From the NCBI RefSeq assembly GCF_036785885.1, contig NC_092323.1:2892501-2956500 (forward strand): 64,000 nt of DNA. The letters are read 5' to 3'. The position numbers and the translations under genes are program-made. Shown piece after piece: positions 22,791 through 35,928 of this stretch. The notes under the pieces are model-generated. The model ran no database searches, was not told the origin of the DNA, and worked only from the letters and a program-made list of their open reading frames with translations. The DNA comes from Coffea arabica (taxonomy: Eukaryota; Streptophyta; Magnoliopsida; Gentianales; Rubiaceae). Within the stretch, counting starts at the first letter, position 1. Every line of letters begins with the position of its first letter.

Positions 22791-23840
22791 AATATTTTTG
22801 GAATAATTTTTTTGTTATTTATACTCCCATCATTTATTTTACCATATAGTCTGATAAATGAAAACATATGTTATTATAATGATAGTAAGGGTGTGATTAA
22901 TAAAAATGGGAATGCAAATAACATTTTTCAAAAAGAATAATATATAAAAAAACATGTTATTAATCACATGTAATAATACTACACTTAAGTCTCAACATTT
23001 CATTCTTCTCAATTGAAAACAACTGCGAGACTCTTCGTTTATAGTTAATATGATTTGCTAAACAAGACACAAAAACTATAAGAATTTGTCTAACACGTTA
23101 CTAAAATTACTAAATAAGAAAAATGCTAAGTAATAATATATAAACCTCTAAATTATTGGGCTTGATTTAATATAGCAGCAAAGTTCAGCCAAAATGCTGG
23201 AACGGTAAATGAGAAAAAAAAAAAAAAAAAGGCAGGATAAGCTCTTAATTTTGGTTGAATAGAAAGTTGGAAAGTTAGCCAACAAATGCTCTTAACTACC
23301 CACTTTTTATTCTCGTGTATTTTCTAGTTAAAGAAACATTCGGCGGATAACAATTTTCATTTCTTTGGCTTCACTGATAAAATATTAGATCTGATAATTA
23401 CTGGCAATACTGTAACAGGTTGGCTCCCATGTGCTACTGTTACAAGTAGACAGTAGCTCGCTGAGTCTGCAAAACAAAAAAGGTTTTTATAAGCTTGGTC
23501 ATGTCAATTCCAACAATGCCACAACCTGTCCCTCAAAATTATTACTTATGTTACGTTATAATTTTGGCACCTATTCTTACGGATTGGAGGTTCCTCATGA
23601 TTGGATTCCAGCATATTAAAGTGGATGAGAATCGCATTCAGGCTTAAAGGAGTGCCGATCTTCTGGCAAAATTGCGCGCCAGAATTCCACAATTCAAAGG
23701 TCCTTTCAAACTTCAACTATTAGCGCTGCTTCATTTGCTCTCGAGTTAAGCCTCAGACTTCAACTGCAAAACAAAACATGTCATATTCTCTAGCCTTTAA
23801 AAAGTAATAAAAATAAAAATGAAAGCAAATAGCTTTAGAC

Positions 23841-24289
23841 AGACCTGTCAATGGGTCGAATACGAGTCAAAATTGAACATTATGGACCCCAATCGGCTAT
23901 AATACACTCGTTTCGGATTCAACTCGTCTACTCAACGGGTCTTGTACTTATAATCTCGGAACTGGGTCTGATGTGTCTCGAGTCAAGTTGATCTAGCTGA
24001 TAAAAACAATACCTAACAAAATTTTGCAATTTGTATGAAACATTAGGGTTTGGTAATTTGGGAAAAGAAGTATTATTATATTAATAAATATTTATATTTA
24101 TCAATTATTAATCTATTTAAACGGGTCCGGATCGAAATCCTATATTCCGTATGCAGTTCGCATTTTTTTAAAAATAAATAAGTACAAGTCCAAGTCTGAT
24201 AACGGAATTATATTTCAACCCGTTTCTGAAAAAAAAAAATAGCAGGTTCTATCCCAGCTCGAATCCAGACCCGAATCGTTGATAGGCCT
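23841..24289. mobile_element. Degenerate hAT-like MITE
   Basis: The left end AGACCTGTCAATGGGTCGAA is matched, inverted and imperfectly, by the right end CCCGAATCGTTGATAGGCCT. Flanking 8-mers AGCTTTAG-like and AACTCTAG are similar, as for hAT target duplications. Interior blocks such as CAACGGGTC and AACGGGTCCGGAT are typical of this class. No transposase; old. Confidence 0.45.
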
Positions 24290-24352
24290 AACTCTAGAAC
24301 ATAGGCCTATGTTTAGGTCAATCAAATATCTGATCGATCACTTGTACACATG

Positions 24353-24561
24353 TCAACACAAGTTGGTTCAATTGATAAAAACGAATTGCTTCCGCATAAA
24401 AAATCATGTGTTTGAATCTCATTGTCGATGTAAAATTTATATTGATAGACGATCTGTAAAAATTTTTGTAAATTACCTATGATTCTGGAGGCATGTCCCG
24501 ATCAGTAGTGGTGATGGAGTCGAATTCATCCAAACTATTTTTTATCAAAAAAACAAAAAGA
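24353..24561 (+). mobile_element. tRNA-derived SINE
   Basis: A 209-bp insert is flanked by 17-bp direct repeats GATCACTTGTACACATG (24336-24352) and GATCACTTGTGCACGTG (24562-24578), with two mismatches. The 5' part has an A-box-like AGTTGGTTCAATTGA and a B-box-like TGTTTGAATCTC. The 3' end is an A-rich tail. Mismatches in the target repeats suggest moderate age. Confidence 0.7.
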
Positions 24562-25529
24562 GATCACTTGTGCACGTGATTGAGATGTGCTGCAATAGTC
24601 TATAACTATACTAACGTTGCGATCCAGACCGTATTAATTTACTCCAGGACATGTTTTCTTTTTCTCTCTTTAAAAAAAAAAGATTTTCCATCAAACTCGG
24701 AACCCTATATCTTGATAACGTAACACGCATACGATACAAGGAGGATCATGATTTTGAAACAAAAGAAAATTGAAGATCACGATTCCTGTAATCATTTTAC
24801 TAATTGTAAAAGACGATCGAAAAGTTATAAAAAGATTTTGTGTATTAATGCCTTGGCATAAGAAGAACGGATTAATTAATGGGGGTCCTGGGGGAGAAAG
24901 AGCAAGAGTCCTAGTCAAAATGATGCTGCATCAATTCAAAATTGCATCGCCCTATGGTTGAAGCGTCAGTTCAAAATTGTGACCAGTAAACGAACACACA
25001 CACTCTCTCTCTCTGTCTCTCTCTCTCCCTGTCATCTCTATCTATTTACTACAAATAATTTATAATTGGACGTCGCCTGATGCCGTCGCGCTATTCCTAC
25101 GTACCTTTCCTCACGGCGTACAGCGCGTACACCAGTCACGAATCTTTGTTTGGGGGGGGGGGCGTGGTCTATCCCATTTGGAGTGCTGCAGTCAATTTCC
25201 AGTCGCATCTCCTCAAAATAAATTTTTGGCTTAAAATTAGATGTCATTAATTTTTTTCTCGAAAAGGATGATTCCTACTATTGTTAAAAAGATTAATTAA
25301 TTGAAATAATTTGTAGTTAAAAATAAATATTAATCTTTATATATATATATATATATATTAATAGTGCATCCACTAGAGGATGAATGCATACAAGAATTTA
25401 GCTAAATCTTTAATCAAATTTGCCATGATGCAGCTTTAGATATAGAAAGATAAAATACAAAAACTTATTAAAAAAATGATTAGTTTTAAAATTTAGTTAA
25501 ATATATAAAAAGATTTTTTTCTTTTTCGA

Positions 25530-25700
25530 GTTATTCTAAAGTAATGTTTTTATTCTACACTCGCAGTGTATACATATATTGTTAATATTGAATGAATAAC
25601 AATTATATAAAATTTGAATTTGAAATTTAAACTTTTACATATATGTCAGCGATTGTGTATACACTACTATCAGTGTATATAAAGTTTGCTCTTACTTTAT
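25530..25700. mobile_element. Second copy of the CAGTGTATACA inverted-repeat element
   Basis: Contains GCAGTGTATACATATATT, AAATTTGAATTTGAA, TACATATATGTC and ATCAGTGTATA in the same order as the copy at 14975-15137. Ends are poorly defined. Confidence 0.35.
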
Positions 25701-26166
25701 ATGCTTATTATTTTCTCTAAAATCAATAATAGATTCGATAAACTTGAAATTTGAAGAAAGGATCAAAATAGAAATAATTTTCGAATATTATTCCATAATA
25801 ATTCAGAAAGATTTCCAACAGCAAGGATTGGATTGAAAGGGCAAAGTCGGGCTAAAATTAGGAGTGCAAGCCAGCAAGGTTGTAGGTACACCATTGAGTT
25901 GAGCATACACTTTGAGAAGGCAGACACTTTGCAAGGGGTAATTTAGGCAGAGTCACACAGTGGGTTTGATGAATTTAAGTCCTTCTTGACTGACTCTCTC
26001 TCTCTCTTTCTTCCCACGGCGGTCACATGTCAAGTGCCCGTGCTTGCCGGCCCGATTGGGGTAGCATATAGTAATACTGACAAGTAGCAAATTTCACATG
26101 ACACCGCCTTTCGCCGGTTACATACACTAAACGCTAAATCCCACATAATCCCTCCCTTCCTCCTTT

Positions 26167-26356
26167 TTTATATATCCGAATGAATGAATCCATTCAACCA
26201 CTAGATACACAATTTAACATCCGAATTCTCCCCTCTCTTTCTTTTTAAGCATAAACTCTCTCTCTCTCTCCGTCGCTTAACATAATTTTTTTTTTGTGTC
26301 CTGCTCCGGCGCTTTCATATCTGCAGAAGCCGATCAGTTCATATCCTCGTCCGCGG
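26167..26356 (+). promoter_or_regulatory. Core promoter and first non-coding exon of the ARM gene (proposed)
   Basis: A TATA-like TTATATATCC lies at 26168-26177. A CT-rich leader (CTCTCTCTCTCTCTCC at ~26256-26271) follows, then GTCCGCG|GTAATC at ~26356, a plausible donor. A matching acceptor TTCTTTTAG|GGG at 27749 precedes the ATG by 19 nt, so a leader intron of about 1.4 kb is likely. Leader introns often raise expression in plants. Confidence 0.45.
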
Positions 26357-27767
26357 TAATCTTTCTCGCTTTATCCACAAATTTACACAACTGGTTAGTT
26401 GTATTGCAGTTCATTCTAGCGATTTTTAGTGATGTTTTTTCAAAATGCTGTGTGGTAGTGCAAGAATTCGATGTTTTGTTATGCTGAATTTTAATTTCGT
26501 ACCGTTCCTTGTCATTTTTCTTAAATTGTAATTGCAAATTCTACACTCATAGCGCGCTCGCACTTGACTTTTGTTCTTGTCACCATGCTTGCATTTTTTC
26601 TTTTCACTTGCTCATATTTCGGCTTTCTTCTTCTTCTCTGCTTTTCCTCCGAAATGGAAATGACAGATCTCTAGTTAGACGACTTTGCTGATTGGCAATT
26701 TTGTTTAAAACGAGAACGATACTGGATTTTCGTTTATGTGATTGTTGCTCAGTGCGATACGTTCCTGACAGATTAGCTTGATTGATTTTTGATATTTATG
26801 TCGGAAAATACTCTGTGTCTTTCACTTCTATAGTCATTCGCTCTTGAACTGAATTGGCGGCGCTGTATGTTACTTGATCTGGTCTAATGAGTGTTACAAC
26901 ATAGTAATTTTGATGTGCATGTTACTTTGCGATTTCCTGGTTTGAGATTAATATTCATTGAGATGAACTAATTAGATAGAGATGTGCATTATGTTCTGTG
27001 AAGTCATTTCTCCCTTTCTTAATTTGAATGCAATAAATTGTACGCGAGTTGCTACTGGTCGAATACAAATGTGCTTGCTGTGGGCTGGATTTAACTATAA
27101 TTTGGATTAGTTGAAGTACAGGAGTGAGTGCCCAGTGTTGGGCAATTTGTTTTCGAAAGCCTAAGTGTACACACCCAAGCTCGCAGTAGAGTCGGAAGAA
27201 TTTAATTGGATAATGGAATGAGCCCAGTAGAATGTTACCTGATCAAGTGTTGAACAAGTGTATAATCTGCTGAAACCTATTAAGAAGGTGTCAGTTAGGG
27301 ACTCTGATTTCTGGTTTATTTTGAAGGAGTTTTGATGAAAAGTTAATATCTCAGAACATTTCACTTTCTATTGATAGCATGAGATTGCTATAGACATGTC
27401 AGATATGGTGATGGAGCGGAACAGGGAAAGTTGCAAAGCTCTAGAAAATCAATGATCCATAGGTTTGATATAATCTGGTTTCCATATATTGAACTTGAAG
27501 ATTCAGGTTTTAAGCTATATCATTTTCACAGAAAGCAGTGAAGAACTTAAATGTAAACTATATAGAAAGGTCTTGAAATATGTTGCTTGCAGACTGTCAT
27601 ATTATCTATAGGATGCAAGGCACATCGAATTTCTGCCTAGATTTTCTCACTGTTAAGTGGCTCCACTTTTCTCTCTTGAAGATGGTTCTGCTCAATCACT
27701 TCAGTATTGAACAATTGATAGCTGTAGATATCAGTTTTATTCTTTTAGGGGTTCCTGAGCCTTCATC

Positions 27768-29752
27768 ATGTCTGAGAAAGCTCTTAAAGATCTCAATATG
27801 TTGCCTGAATCTGGAAGGAAGAACAAAAATACCAGTAATGGGAGCCTCAAGCCTGAGATCGAGCAAACCGGTGAAAATCTTGAAGACAGTCAAAAAAAAG
27901 TTTCTTCACCAGGGGTTGAGAATCCTATGAATGTCAATGGAGTAGGGGATTCTGTGCCGGAAGTGGGAAACTCTGAAGTGGAATACATTGAATCAGAGAA
28001 TCTGAAAGATGTAGAAGATCTGGAAATGAGTTTGAAGGTATATGTGTACACAGATCATTTTGCTATCATACAAAGCAGGTGTCCCATCCCTAGCTTGATA
28101 ACTGACAGTAGATTCTCTTAATTGTTGGGTTATATTGAACAAGCTGTACAATCATTGACATTTTTGGTTTGTCTCAGACACTCTTAGCCGGACTAGACTC
28201 CAAGGATTGGGTTTTGGTGTGTGAGGCACTAAATGATGTAAGAAGGTTGTCTATATTTCACAAGGAAATGATGCTTGACATTTTGTAAGTTCTGCTATTC
28301 ACTATGCTGACATGAGTAGAACATTGTGTGATCCATTAGTCTTTTCTTTCATATGAAAAGATGTTTTTAGCAATTCCTTATGATGATTCCAATTGATTTT
28401 TCTTTTGGTGAATAGGGGAAAGGTGGTTACCCTAATTGTGAAGTCCTTGAAGAATCCAAGAAGTGCTGTTTGTAAAACTGCAATTATGACATCTTCCGAC
28501 ATTTTCAAAGCATATGGTGACGACATAATTGATTCATTGGATCCAATGGTATATACAGTTCTTGTAATTTAACGTCTGCTGTAATGTGTTGCATGGTTCT
28601 CTACATGGTGGGTTTTCTCTTAATGTAGTTTCTAACTTTACTTTGTTTCTTGCATTCTGTTAACGTTTAGCTCGTACAACTTCTTCTCAAAGCTTCACAA
28701 GACAAAAGATTTGTATGTGAGGCAGCTGAGAGAGCTTTAGTCTCCATGACTACCTGGGTTTCTCCTGTTTCATTGTTGCCCAAATTGCAACCTTATTTTA
28801 AGAATAGGAATCCAAGAATTCGAGCAAAGGCGGCTATGTGCTTTTCTCGTAGTGTACCAAGGCTGGTAAGAGGTTTATCTTTACCATTATTGAGTTTGAT
28901 GCTGAAACTACCTTATTTTGTCTGTTTTTCTGCATAGTTCCTTATCCCGAAAAGAACATCTTCAAGTGCTCGAACTGTCTTCTCATTTTTGCCCTTCTAT
29001 TTGCTTATTGAAGTTGTTCTTAGACCATGTAGACTACACTTTGTTCTTGGAAGAATCATTCAAAGAAAGTCACATAGATTGATGCAGAATTGGATTTTAG
29101 GAAATTCTTATTGTACTATTCTGCTGGAGCCAAATTATGGAATGAAAATTTTGTGTAACAACATTTCTACTATCCTAGCACATTAATTGCTAACAAGTAT
29201 GCTACGGGTCTTTCCTTCAGTTTAACACGCGTGCAAGTGGAGTATTGGCCTCTTGGCCTTGCAAGTATTGTCAACTCTGGATAAATTTAGTAGCAGCCAA
29301 AAGGGAGGGGCAAAAATTACTGCATTTTTCTTATTGGAGGAATAATTAAGTTAAATTCATTAATTTGGAAGGCAAAAATTTTAATTGTCTACTAGATGTC
29401 ATTTCCTTTCCTCTTGAAGTATGGGCATCTTGGACCATTGTGTTATGAGCTTTCTTCTCTTTTACAGGATATAGAGGGGATTAAAGCATATGGAATTGAC
29501 AAACTAATAGAAGTAGCAGCATCCCAGCTAAGTGACCAGCTCCCGGAGTCCAGGGAGGCTGCTCGAGGTCTACTGGTGGAGCTACAGACCATGTACGAGA
29601 AATCTCATATCTTGAGTGCAAATGGAGTGTCTGACGATCGGGAGGTGACTTCCTGGGAGAATTTCTGTCAGACAAAACTTTCACCTTTAAGTGCTCAGGC
29701 TGTCCTTCGTGTGACCAATATTGTCCGAGAGGGTCTTGTACTTGGTTCCTAG
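27768..29752 (+). CDS. ARM/HEAT-repeat protein with TOG (CLASP-N-like) fold (five coding exons)
   Basis: Exons 27768-28037, 28178-28284, 28416-28548, 28671-28865 and 29468-29752 join in frame to 329 residues. Residues 1-90 are acidic and low-complexity. Residues ~91-270 are helical repeats: LLAGLDSKDWVLVCEALNDV, then LGKVVTLIVKSLKNPRSAVC, FKNRNPRIRAKAAMCFSRSV and QLSDQLPESREAARGLLVEL, each a helix pair of the HEAT/ARM kind. The W-containing first repeat and the SLKNPRSAV motif resemble CLASP N-terminal/TOG array domains, which bind tubulin. It corresponds to Arabidopsis At3g01450/At5g14790, which as far as I know have no assigned function. A microtubule role is inference only. The SQLSDQLPE helix is encoded by the last exon. 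Confidence 0.88.
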
Positions 29753-30259
29753 CATCGCAATGCAGTACGTATTATAGTTTCATTGAGTGCTATATTTGGG
29801 CACTTCCCCATGCTTTCTTTTTTGTTCCTTATCCAACACTTGTATATACCTGAAAGTTTGAGATGCTTGGTAAGACAGTCCATGTCATAGTTGAGCTATA
29901 GATCCTACAATGATTGATACAATTGGTTTACCATGTATTGCTGGTTACAGAAACCATTTATGGTTGCTCAAAGCTACGGTCTGCTAGCAATTGATCTATT
30001 TTTGTCTTTCCAATCATATGTAACTTAATCAGTTAGCGTTACATTTCCTGGTGTATAAATCCCTTATCTGATGGTATCCTGCCTGAGAGTTTGTTTGGTT
30101 CTTAGCAGTTAATTTTGACAGTCTAATATGGGCTTGTGCGCACTTGCAAGTAGCAAGCCTGAAACCACAAACAAAAATGGTGTTTAATTTGCTTGTGTTG
30201 GAGTATACAGTCTTCTGTTTCTTTTCTTTTTTTTTTCCTTTTCCTCCCAGATTCTTATT
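29753..30259. other. 3' region of the ARM gene up to the LINE insertion
   Basis: Contains the presumed 3' UTR and downstream flank, ending with a T/C-rich tract and the left 19-bp target duplication (30241-30259) of the LINE. No other feature is seen. Confidence 0.6.
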
Positions 30260-30302
30260 TTTTTTAACAAAACGGCAACACTTCGATATACATCAAAACA
30301 GA

Positions 30303-33300
30303 TTACAAACTATTGGAGCAATTGCCCCTACAATCTGCTTGAAGTAGATCAAGCAGCCAAGCTGGGAAGACAAGCTTCCATTCAGCAGGACCATCCAAGC
30401 TTAAGGCTAATTTTGCCAAAGAGTGACTAACAGAGTTGTTCATCCTCCTTGTGAAGGAAAAACAACATTCATAAAAATTGGATTTCAAGCTAACAATATC
30501 TAACAAAATAGTTGCTATAACAGAATCCCCATCCCCCTTATTTATGCTATCTATGAGTTGCTTGCAATCTGATTCAAACACCACTCTTCTCCAACCCTGC
30601 TGTTTTGCCATCAGCATAGCAGATCTTAAGGCCAAAGCTTCCTCCTGCTTAGCACTGGAGCAACTTGTATTAGGCACAGCCCAAGCACCCAAAGCATTTC
30701 CAAGACAGTCCCTGGCAATCATCCCCCAACCAGCTCTTTCTGTCTTCTGCTGCACAGCTGCATCAGAATTGATCTTAACCCATCCCCCCTCAGGTTCCTT
30801 CCAGCCCCCCAGTCCCTCCTTTCCACTGGTCCTATGATTGCCTGTACCCCCATCCACATCCTGAACCTCCTGAAACTCCCTCCACTCCCTTGTTGCCTTG
30901 TTTACTACTGTCATTGGATCCATCCTTTTGTCCTCAAACTGCCTCCTATTTCTTGACTTCCAAATTTGCCATAGCACATTCACAGTCAGCTCAATTCTCT
31001 CCTGACCACTTTCCATAGCCCCTGCCTCCCTAATCTCCTCCCACCAGTGCCCAAAATTGTTCCTCAAACACTCCAATCCCCCCAGCTTACAGGTGCTATC
31101 TTCCAGATTGCCATAGCATTATCACAAAAAAAGAGTAGATGCTCAATGGTTTCTGGATACTCTCCACAGCATTTACAAACAGAATCCCCTTTAGAGCATC
31201 TCTCTTTAATAACAGCATTTACAGGCAAAATCCTCTGCAAACACTTCCAAATGAAATGCTTCAACTTATGCTTAACTTTCAGACTCCAGAGAAAATTCCA
31301 GCCCTGTGGAGTGCACCTCCTCCTGCCACTTGACTCAGCCCCGTTCTCCCCATGATCCCCCTTCCCATTAAGACCTCTTGCCAATCTGTAACCTGATTTT
31401 ACTGTGTACTCCCCAGAGCTAGACTTATTCCAGTATACAGTATCCTTCCTTCCATACACACTCAGTGGTATTCTCAGTATTTCCTTTCCTTCCTGTTCCT
31501 CAAAAACCTGGGCAATCAATTCCTTACTCCACTTCCCTTCCTGGATGAGATCACCCACCCTGGATACCCCCATCCCCTCCTTCCTTTTAGTTTTAATTTT
31601 CCCATCTACAGAGTCAGGGAGCCACCTATCCTCCCATATACTGATAGATTTCCCATCCCCCACCCTTTTCCTTAACCCAACCTCTAAGATCTCTCTTGCC
31701 CTCAGTAGGCTTTTCCAACACCATGAATCAGTGCCAGTGCTGTCCATCTTCCACAGCGAGACCCCCTTGAAGTACCTAGTTTTGATAACCTGACTCACCA
31801 ACAGATTAGGCCTGGTTACAATCCTCCATAACTGTTTTGCCAACAAAGCCAGATTAAACTCATGGAGATCCCTAAAGCCAAGGCCTCATTCTGCTTTCAC
31901 CTCTGATAACTTTTCCCAGCTTAACCAATGTATCTTCCGCTCATCCCCTTTCTGCCCCCACCAAAACTTAGCCATCTCTGAGCAAATTCTTCTGCACAGA
32001 TCCTTTGGCAACAAGCAACAAGACATTACATACGTAGGTAAGGCCATAATTACAGATTTAAGCAAAACCTCCTTCCCTGCCTGACTCAACAACTTCTCCT
32101 TCCATCCATGCAACCTCTCCAGTGTTTTATTCCTGATAAACTCGAATGCATGCCTTTTGGATCTTCCAATGGGTAAAGGTAACCCCAGATATCTGCTATG
32201 ATCAGTAAGTCTCATTCCCAACAGCTCCCTCATGATCCCTTCCTTTAGCCTACTACCTACATTCCTGCTAAAGAATAAAGAGGATTTCTCAATATTAACT
32301 ACTTGTCCAGAAGCTTGTTTATATACCTCCAAAATTCTCATAATTTGGCTAGCCTCCCCCACCTTTGCTTTACAGAAGATCAGGGAATCATCTGCAAAAA
32401 ACAAGTGGGATAGGCTAGGTGCCCCCTGAGCAATCTTCAAACCAGACAACTTCCCCTGCAACCTTGCTTTCTTCAGAAGTGAGGAAAACCCCTCAGCATA
32501 AATCAAAAACAAGTAAGGAGAAAGAGGATTCCCCTGCCTCAGCCCTCTTGTTGGTCTGATATACCCTTTCTTCTCCCCATTAAAATTAATGGAGTAGGTG
32601 ACACTAGAAACACATTCCAGCACCCACTGGATCCACTTTGGGCAGAATCCCATTTTCATCATCATATTTGCCAGAAATTTCCATTCTACTCTATCATAAG
32701 CTTTTGACATATCTAATTTTATTGCCATATAGCCATCCCTGCCTACCCTCTTATTTTTTAAGAAATGAATACACTCATGAGCTATCAGAACATTATCCAA
32801 AATCTGCCTTCCAGGGACAAAAGCAGACTGAGAATGACTAATACATGCACTCAGGACATGTTTGAACCTGTTGGTGAGCACTTTTGAAATGATTTTGTAC
32901 AGGACATTACACAAGCTTATAGGTCTAAAGTCAGAAATAGAACTAGCTGTGTTCGATTTAGGAATCAGACTGATAAGAGTCTCATTAACAGATTTAAGCA
33001 GATGACCAGAATGGAAAAAACTATTAACTACACAAACAATATCAGACTTAAGAATAGGCCAAAATTTCTGGAAAAATATAGGAGACATACCATCAGGTCC
33101 TGGGGACTTGTGTGGATGCATCGAGAGAACTGCTTTACTGATTTCTTGCTCTGAGACATTCCTGGTAAGCTCCCTATTCATCTCCTCAGTGATGGTCTGT
33201 GGAACACCTTCAAGAATCTCAGCAAAGTCCACAGGATCCTGTGTAGTGAAAATCTGCTGGAAATAATCAGCTATCTCCTGGCATGTCTCCTCCACATTTT

Positions 33301-34453
33301 TACACCAGTCACCAGACCTATTCCTCAAAATACTAATCCTGTTCCACCTCCTCCTACCTGACACCCTTGCATGGAAAAATTGGGTGTTTCTATCCCCTTC
33401 TTTCAGCCAATCTACCCGAGCCTTTTGACTCCAATAAATCTCCTCTTTCTTATATGCCTCAGCCAGCTGCCTCTTCAGACTAGCTAACTTGATCCTATAA
33501 CCAACACTCTTGAGTTCCTTAACCTCCATTATTTCCTTCTTCACCTGCATTATCAATTTTTTTGAATTACAGAAACACTGCTTACTCCAACTGAGAAGGT
33601 CCATTCTAACCTGTTTGATTTTCCTTTGAACCTTAAACATCCTAGATCCCCCTTGGTGTTCTCCCCACGCCTTCTCAACCACCTCCCCAATATCCCCTTG
33701 CCTCAACCATCTCCTATCAAACATAAACCTCCTCCTCCACCTCCTCTCAACTGGCTTAGTGTCCAGTACCAACAAACAGTGATCAGAAGCCTCAGATTCC
33801 ACATGGATACATTTAGCCTTCTCAAACCTTCTTATCCAGCCTCTACTTCCCAAAATTCTATCAATCCTTTTTTTAACCTCTCCCTCACTGTCCCAGTTAT
33901 TACACCAGGTCCAGGGAACACCTTCAAACCCTATATCCTGTAATTCATTATCGTTTATAAAGGACTTAAAATCCAGGAAGCTCATATCAGACCTAAGCCT
34001 CCCTCCCCACTTTTCATTATTAGATGTAATGTTATTCAGGTCACCCATAATGGCCCATGCATCACCCCATAGACAACTTCTCCTAACTATGACCTTCCAC
34101 TGCTCCCTCCTAATCCTAACATCTGTACTAGCGTACACACAGACACACCACCACTCTACCTCAGCTTCCTTATCATCTATTAACAATTCAATAGTAAAAC
34201 TTGAAAACAACACTTTTTTATCCAAAAGTTCCTTCTTCCATAGCACAGCCAAGCCACTAGCCAACCCCACAGGATCAACAACAAACAGGTGGTCGAATTG
34301 TATCCTTTGCTTTACAGTATTCAAAAAGCTTTTTTTCTTTTTTGTTTCTGCTAAAAATACCAAAGATGGAGAGTGGAGCTTAATAGACTCCTTCAGCTGG
34401 GGAACTGTCAAGGGACTCCCCACACCTCGACAGTTCCACACCACAGCTCTCAT
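30303..34453 (-). pseudogene. LINE ORF2: AP endonuclease, reverse transcriptase, zf-RVT, RNase H
   Basis: Starts at 34453 (MRAVVWNCRG). The endonuclease shows WNCRG, the Glu of ETK, GDLNN and SDHC. The reverse transcriptase shows KLDMSKAYDRVEW, LRQGNPLSPYLF and the catalytic FADDSLIF. A zf-RVT domain (CKCCGEYPETIEHLLFFC) and a plant-type RNase H (INSDAAV, the Glu of EEALALRSA, ESDCKQLI) follow. About 1,380 codons in all, the normal size. Two lesions are visible. One is an in-frame TGA at 31886-31888, where the family has Gly (KAE-stop-GLGFRDL). The other is a frame change in a G6 run near 31080, between zf-RVT and RNase H. Apart from these the frame is open. Confidence 0.9.
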
Positions 34454-35928
34454 TGGGCATGTGGAGCCCCATTTAGGGTGGACTCCATCCCCTCATAATC
34501 AGCTATCCCCTCACACCACTCCATCCCAATTTTACACTTTTTCTGATTTTCCTTCCCTACCTGTTCCACCATTTTCCTTTTCCCCTTGCCAGCATCACCC
34601 TCATCCCTATTAACCTCCACCAGTGGTTTCCTTTTGCTCACCTCAAGAACCAACCTCTTCCAACTCTTGCTAGCCTTGTGGACCCCTCTTCCCCTTCCCC
34701 CCCTTTTTCTCCAATTCCTTGCTTTCAACCCCTGCCTCTTGAACCCCCATACCCTCTTCCCTCGCCTTAGCTCTCCCCTTCATACCATCAATCCACATAA
34801 AATCCACCACCTCTTCTACTAAGTCTTCCCCAGACCTGCCCTCCAACAGCTCTCTCAGCCCTCCTTCTCCCATAGCCTTCCCCTGATCTATATCATCCCT
34901 CATACCTTGCTTACCTACTCCCTCAGGCCCCTGCACCCCCACTCTACCCTCCTTCCCCCTTATGCTTTTTACTCCCTCTTCCTTCCCACTACCCCCAGCC
35001 ACAACCCCAGTATCCTCTCCCTCACCCTTATGCCACACATCCTCCCCTTACAAACAACCTTCCTCCCCCTGATGGAAGGCAGCAGTGTAAGTTAACAGCA
35101 TCTTACTACTAAGACCACTGCCACTCCTCCTATCCTGACCCTGAGACTCCTCACCCTCGTCTTTGCTGAAGTCCCTCCCATTCCTATACTTCTTAGTGGG
35201 ACTTCTAGGATAGCTTGCCCTCATCCAATTCCCAAACTGAGCCTCTCCATCCCTGTTCAAACCCCTACTGCTGCAGTTCCTTTCAATATGCCAATCAAAC
35301 CACAGCAAAAACAGAAATCCGGACATTTCTCATACTTAAACTCAATCCATCTCTTCATATCACGATACTTAACCATAACCCCTCTCAGTAAAGGGACATT
35401 TAAATCTATTTCCACTAGAGCTTTTATATGTTTACCATCCTTCCCGCCCCCCTGGGGGATTATCACGTCCTCCACACTAGAAAAAATGCTTCCCAATTTC
35501 CTACCAACCTCCTTTGTTACCCAATGTAAAGGAACATTCCACATCTGGACCCAAATCACCGATCGACTTAAAGCCTCATCATCCTCTTCCAATCCTGCTT
35601 CCCACTTACGTAAGACTAGAGGTTGACCATCAAAAATCCACGGCCTCTTATTCATTATCCACTCCATATCCTTCACCTTTTCAAACACAAACTGAAACAG
35701 ATTGCGTCCTATCTCCACTACCTTCCCAATCCTCACCTGAGACCACATACTTCCTGCAAAATTCCTTATACCACCAACATTTGCCCGCTTATCCCCCCAG
35801 ACCTTCCCGATTAAACTCAACTTGCACTCCTCCACACCAGGAGCCAGTTCCTCATCATCTAGACTAACTCCTTCTCTTTCCCCATCCGAGAGCTTAAACC
35901 TTCTGAGAACTTCCTCTATACCATCCAT
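34450..35928 (-). pseudogene. LINE ORF1: DUF4283-type RNA-binding protein with CCHC knuckle
   Basis: ATG at 35928 (MDGIEEVLRRF). The first ~215 codons hold a DUF4283-type domain (CKLSLIGKVWGDKRAN, VFEKVKDMEWIMNKRPWIFD, WVQMWNVPLHWVT) leading into the zinc knuckle (CFCCGLIG, then HIERNC in another frame). A basic, low-complexity tail follows and ends GAPHAQ. Lesions: a frame change inside the knuckle near 35290, an in-frame stop at about 35048, and another frame change near 34700. The ORF1 stop and ORF2 start overlap as ATGA at 34450-34453, suggesting coupled translation of ORF2. Confidence 0.85.

Larger units (their letters stand above)
21894..26160. other. Intergenic region between the HD-Zip and ARM genes
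   Basis: Contains the MITE hairpin (22452-22790), a degenerate hAT-like element (23841-24289), a SINE (24353-24561), a TA run (~25340-25361), a second copy of the CAGTGTATACA element (~25530-25700) and CT/AC microsatellites (~25001-25030). No gene is supported. In Arabidopsis the large MBD9 gene lies between the orthologues of the flanking genes; nothing like it is seen here. Confidence 0.6.
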
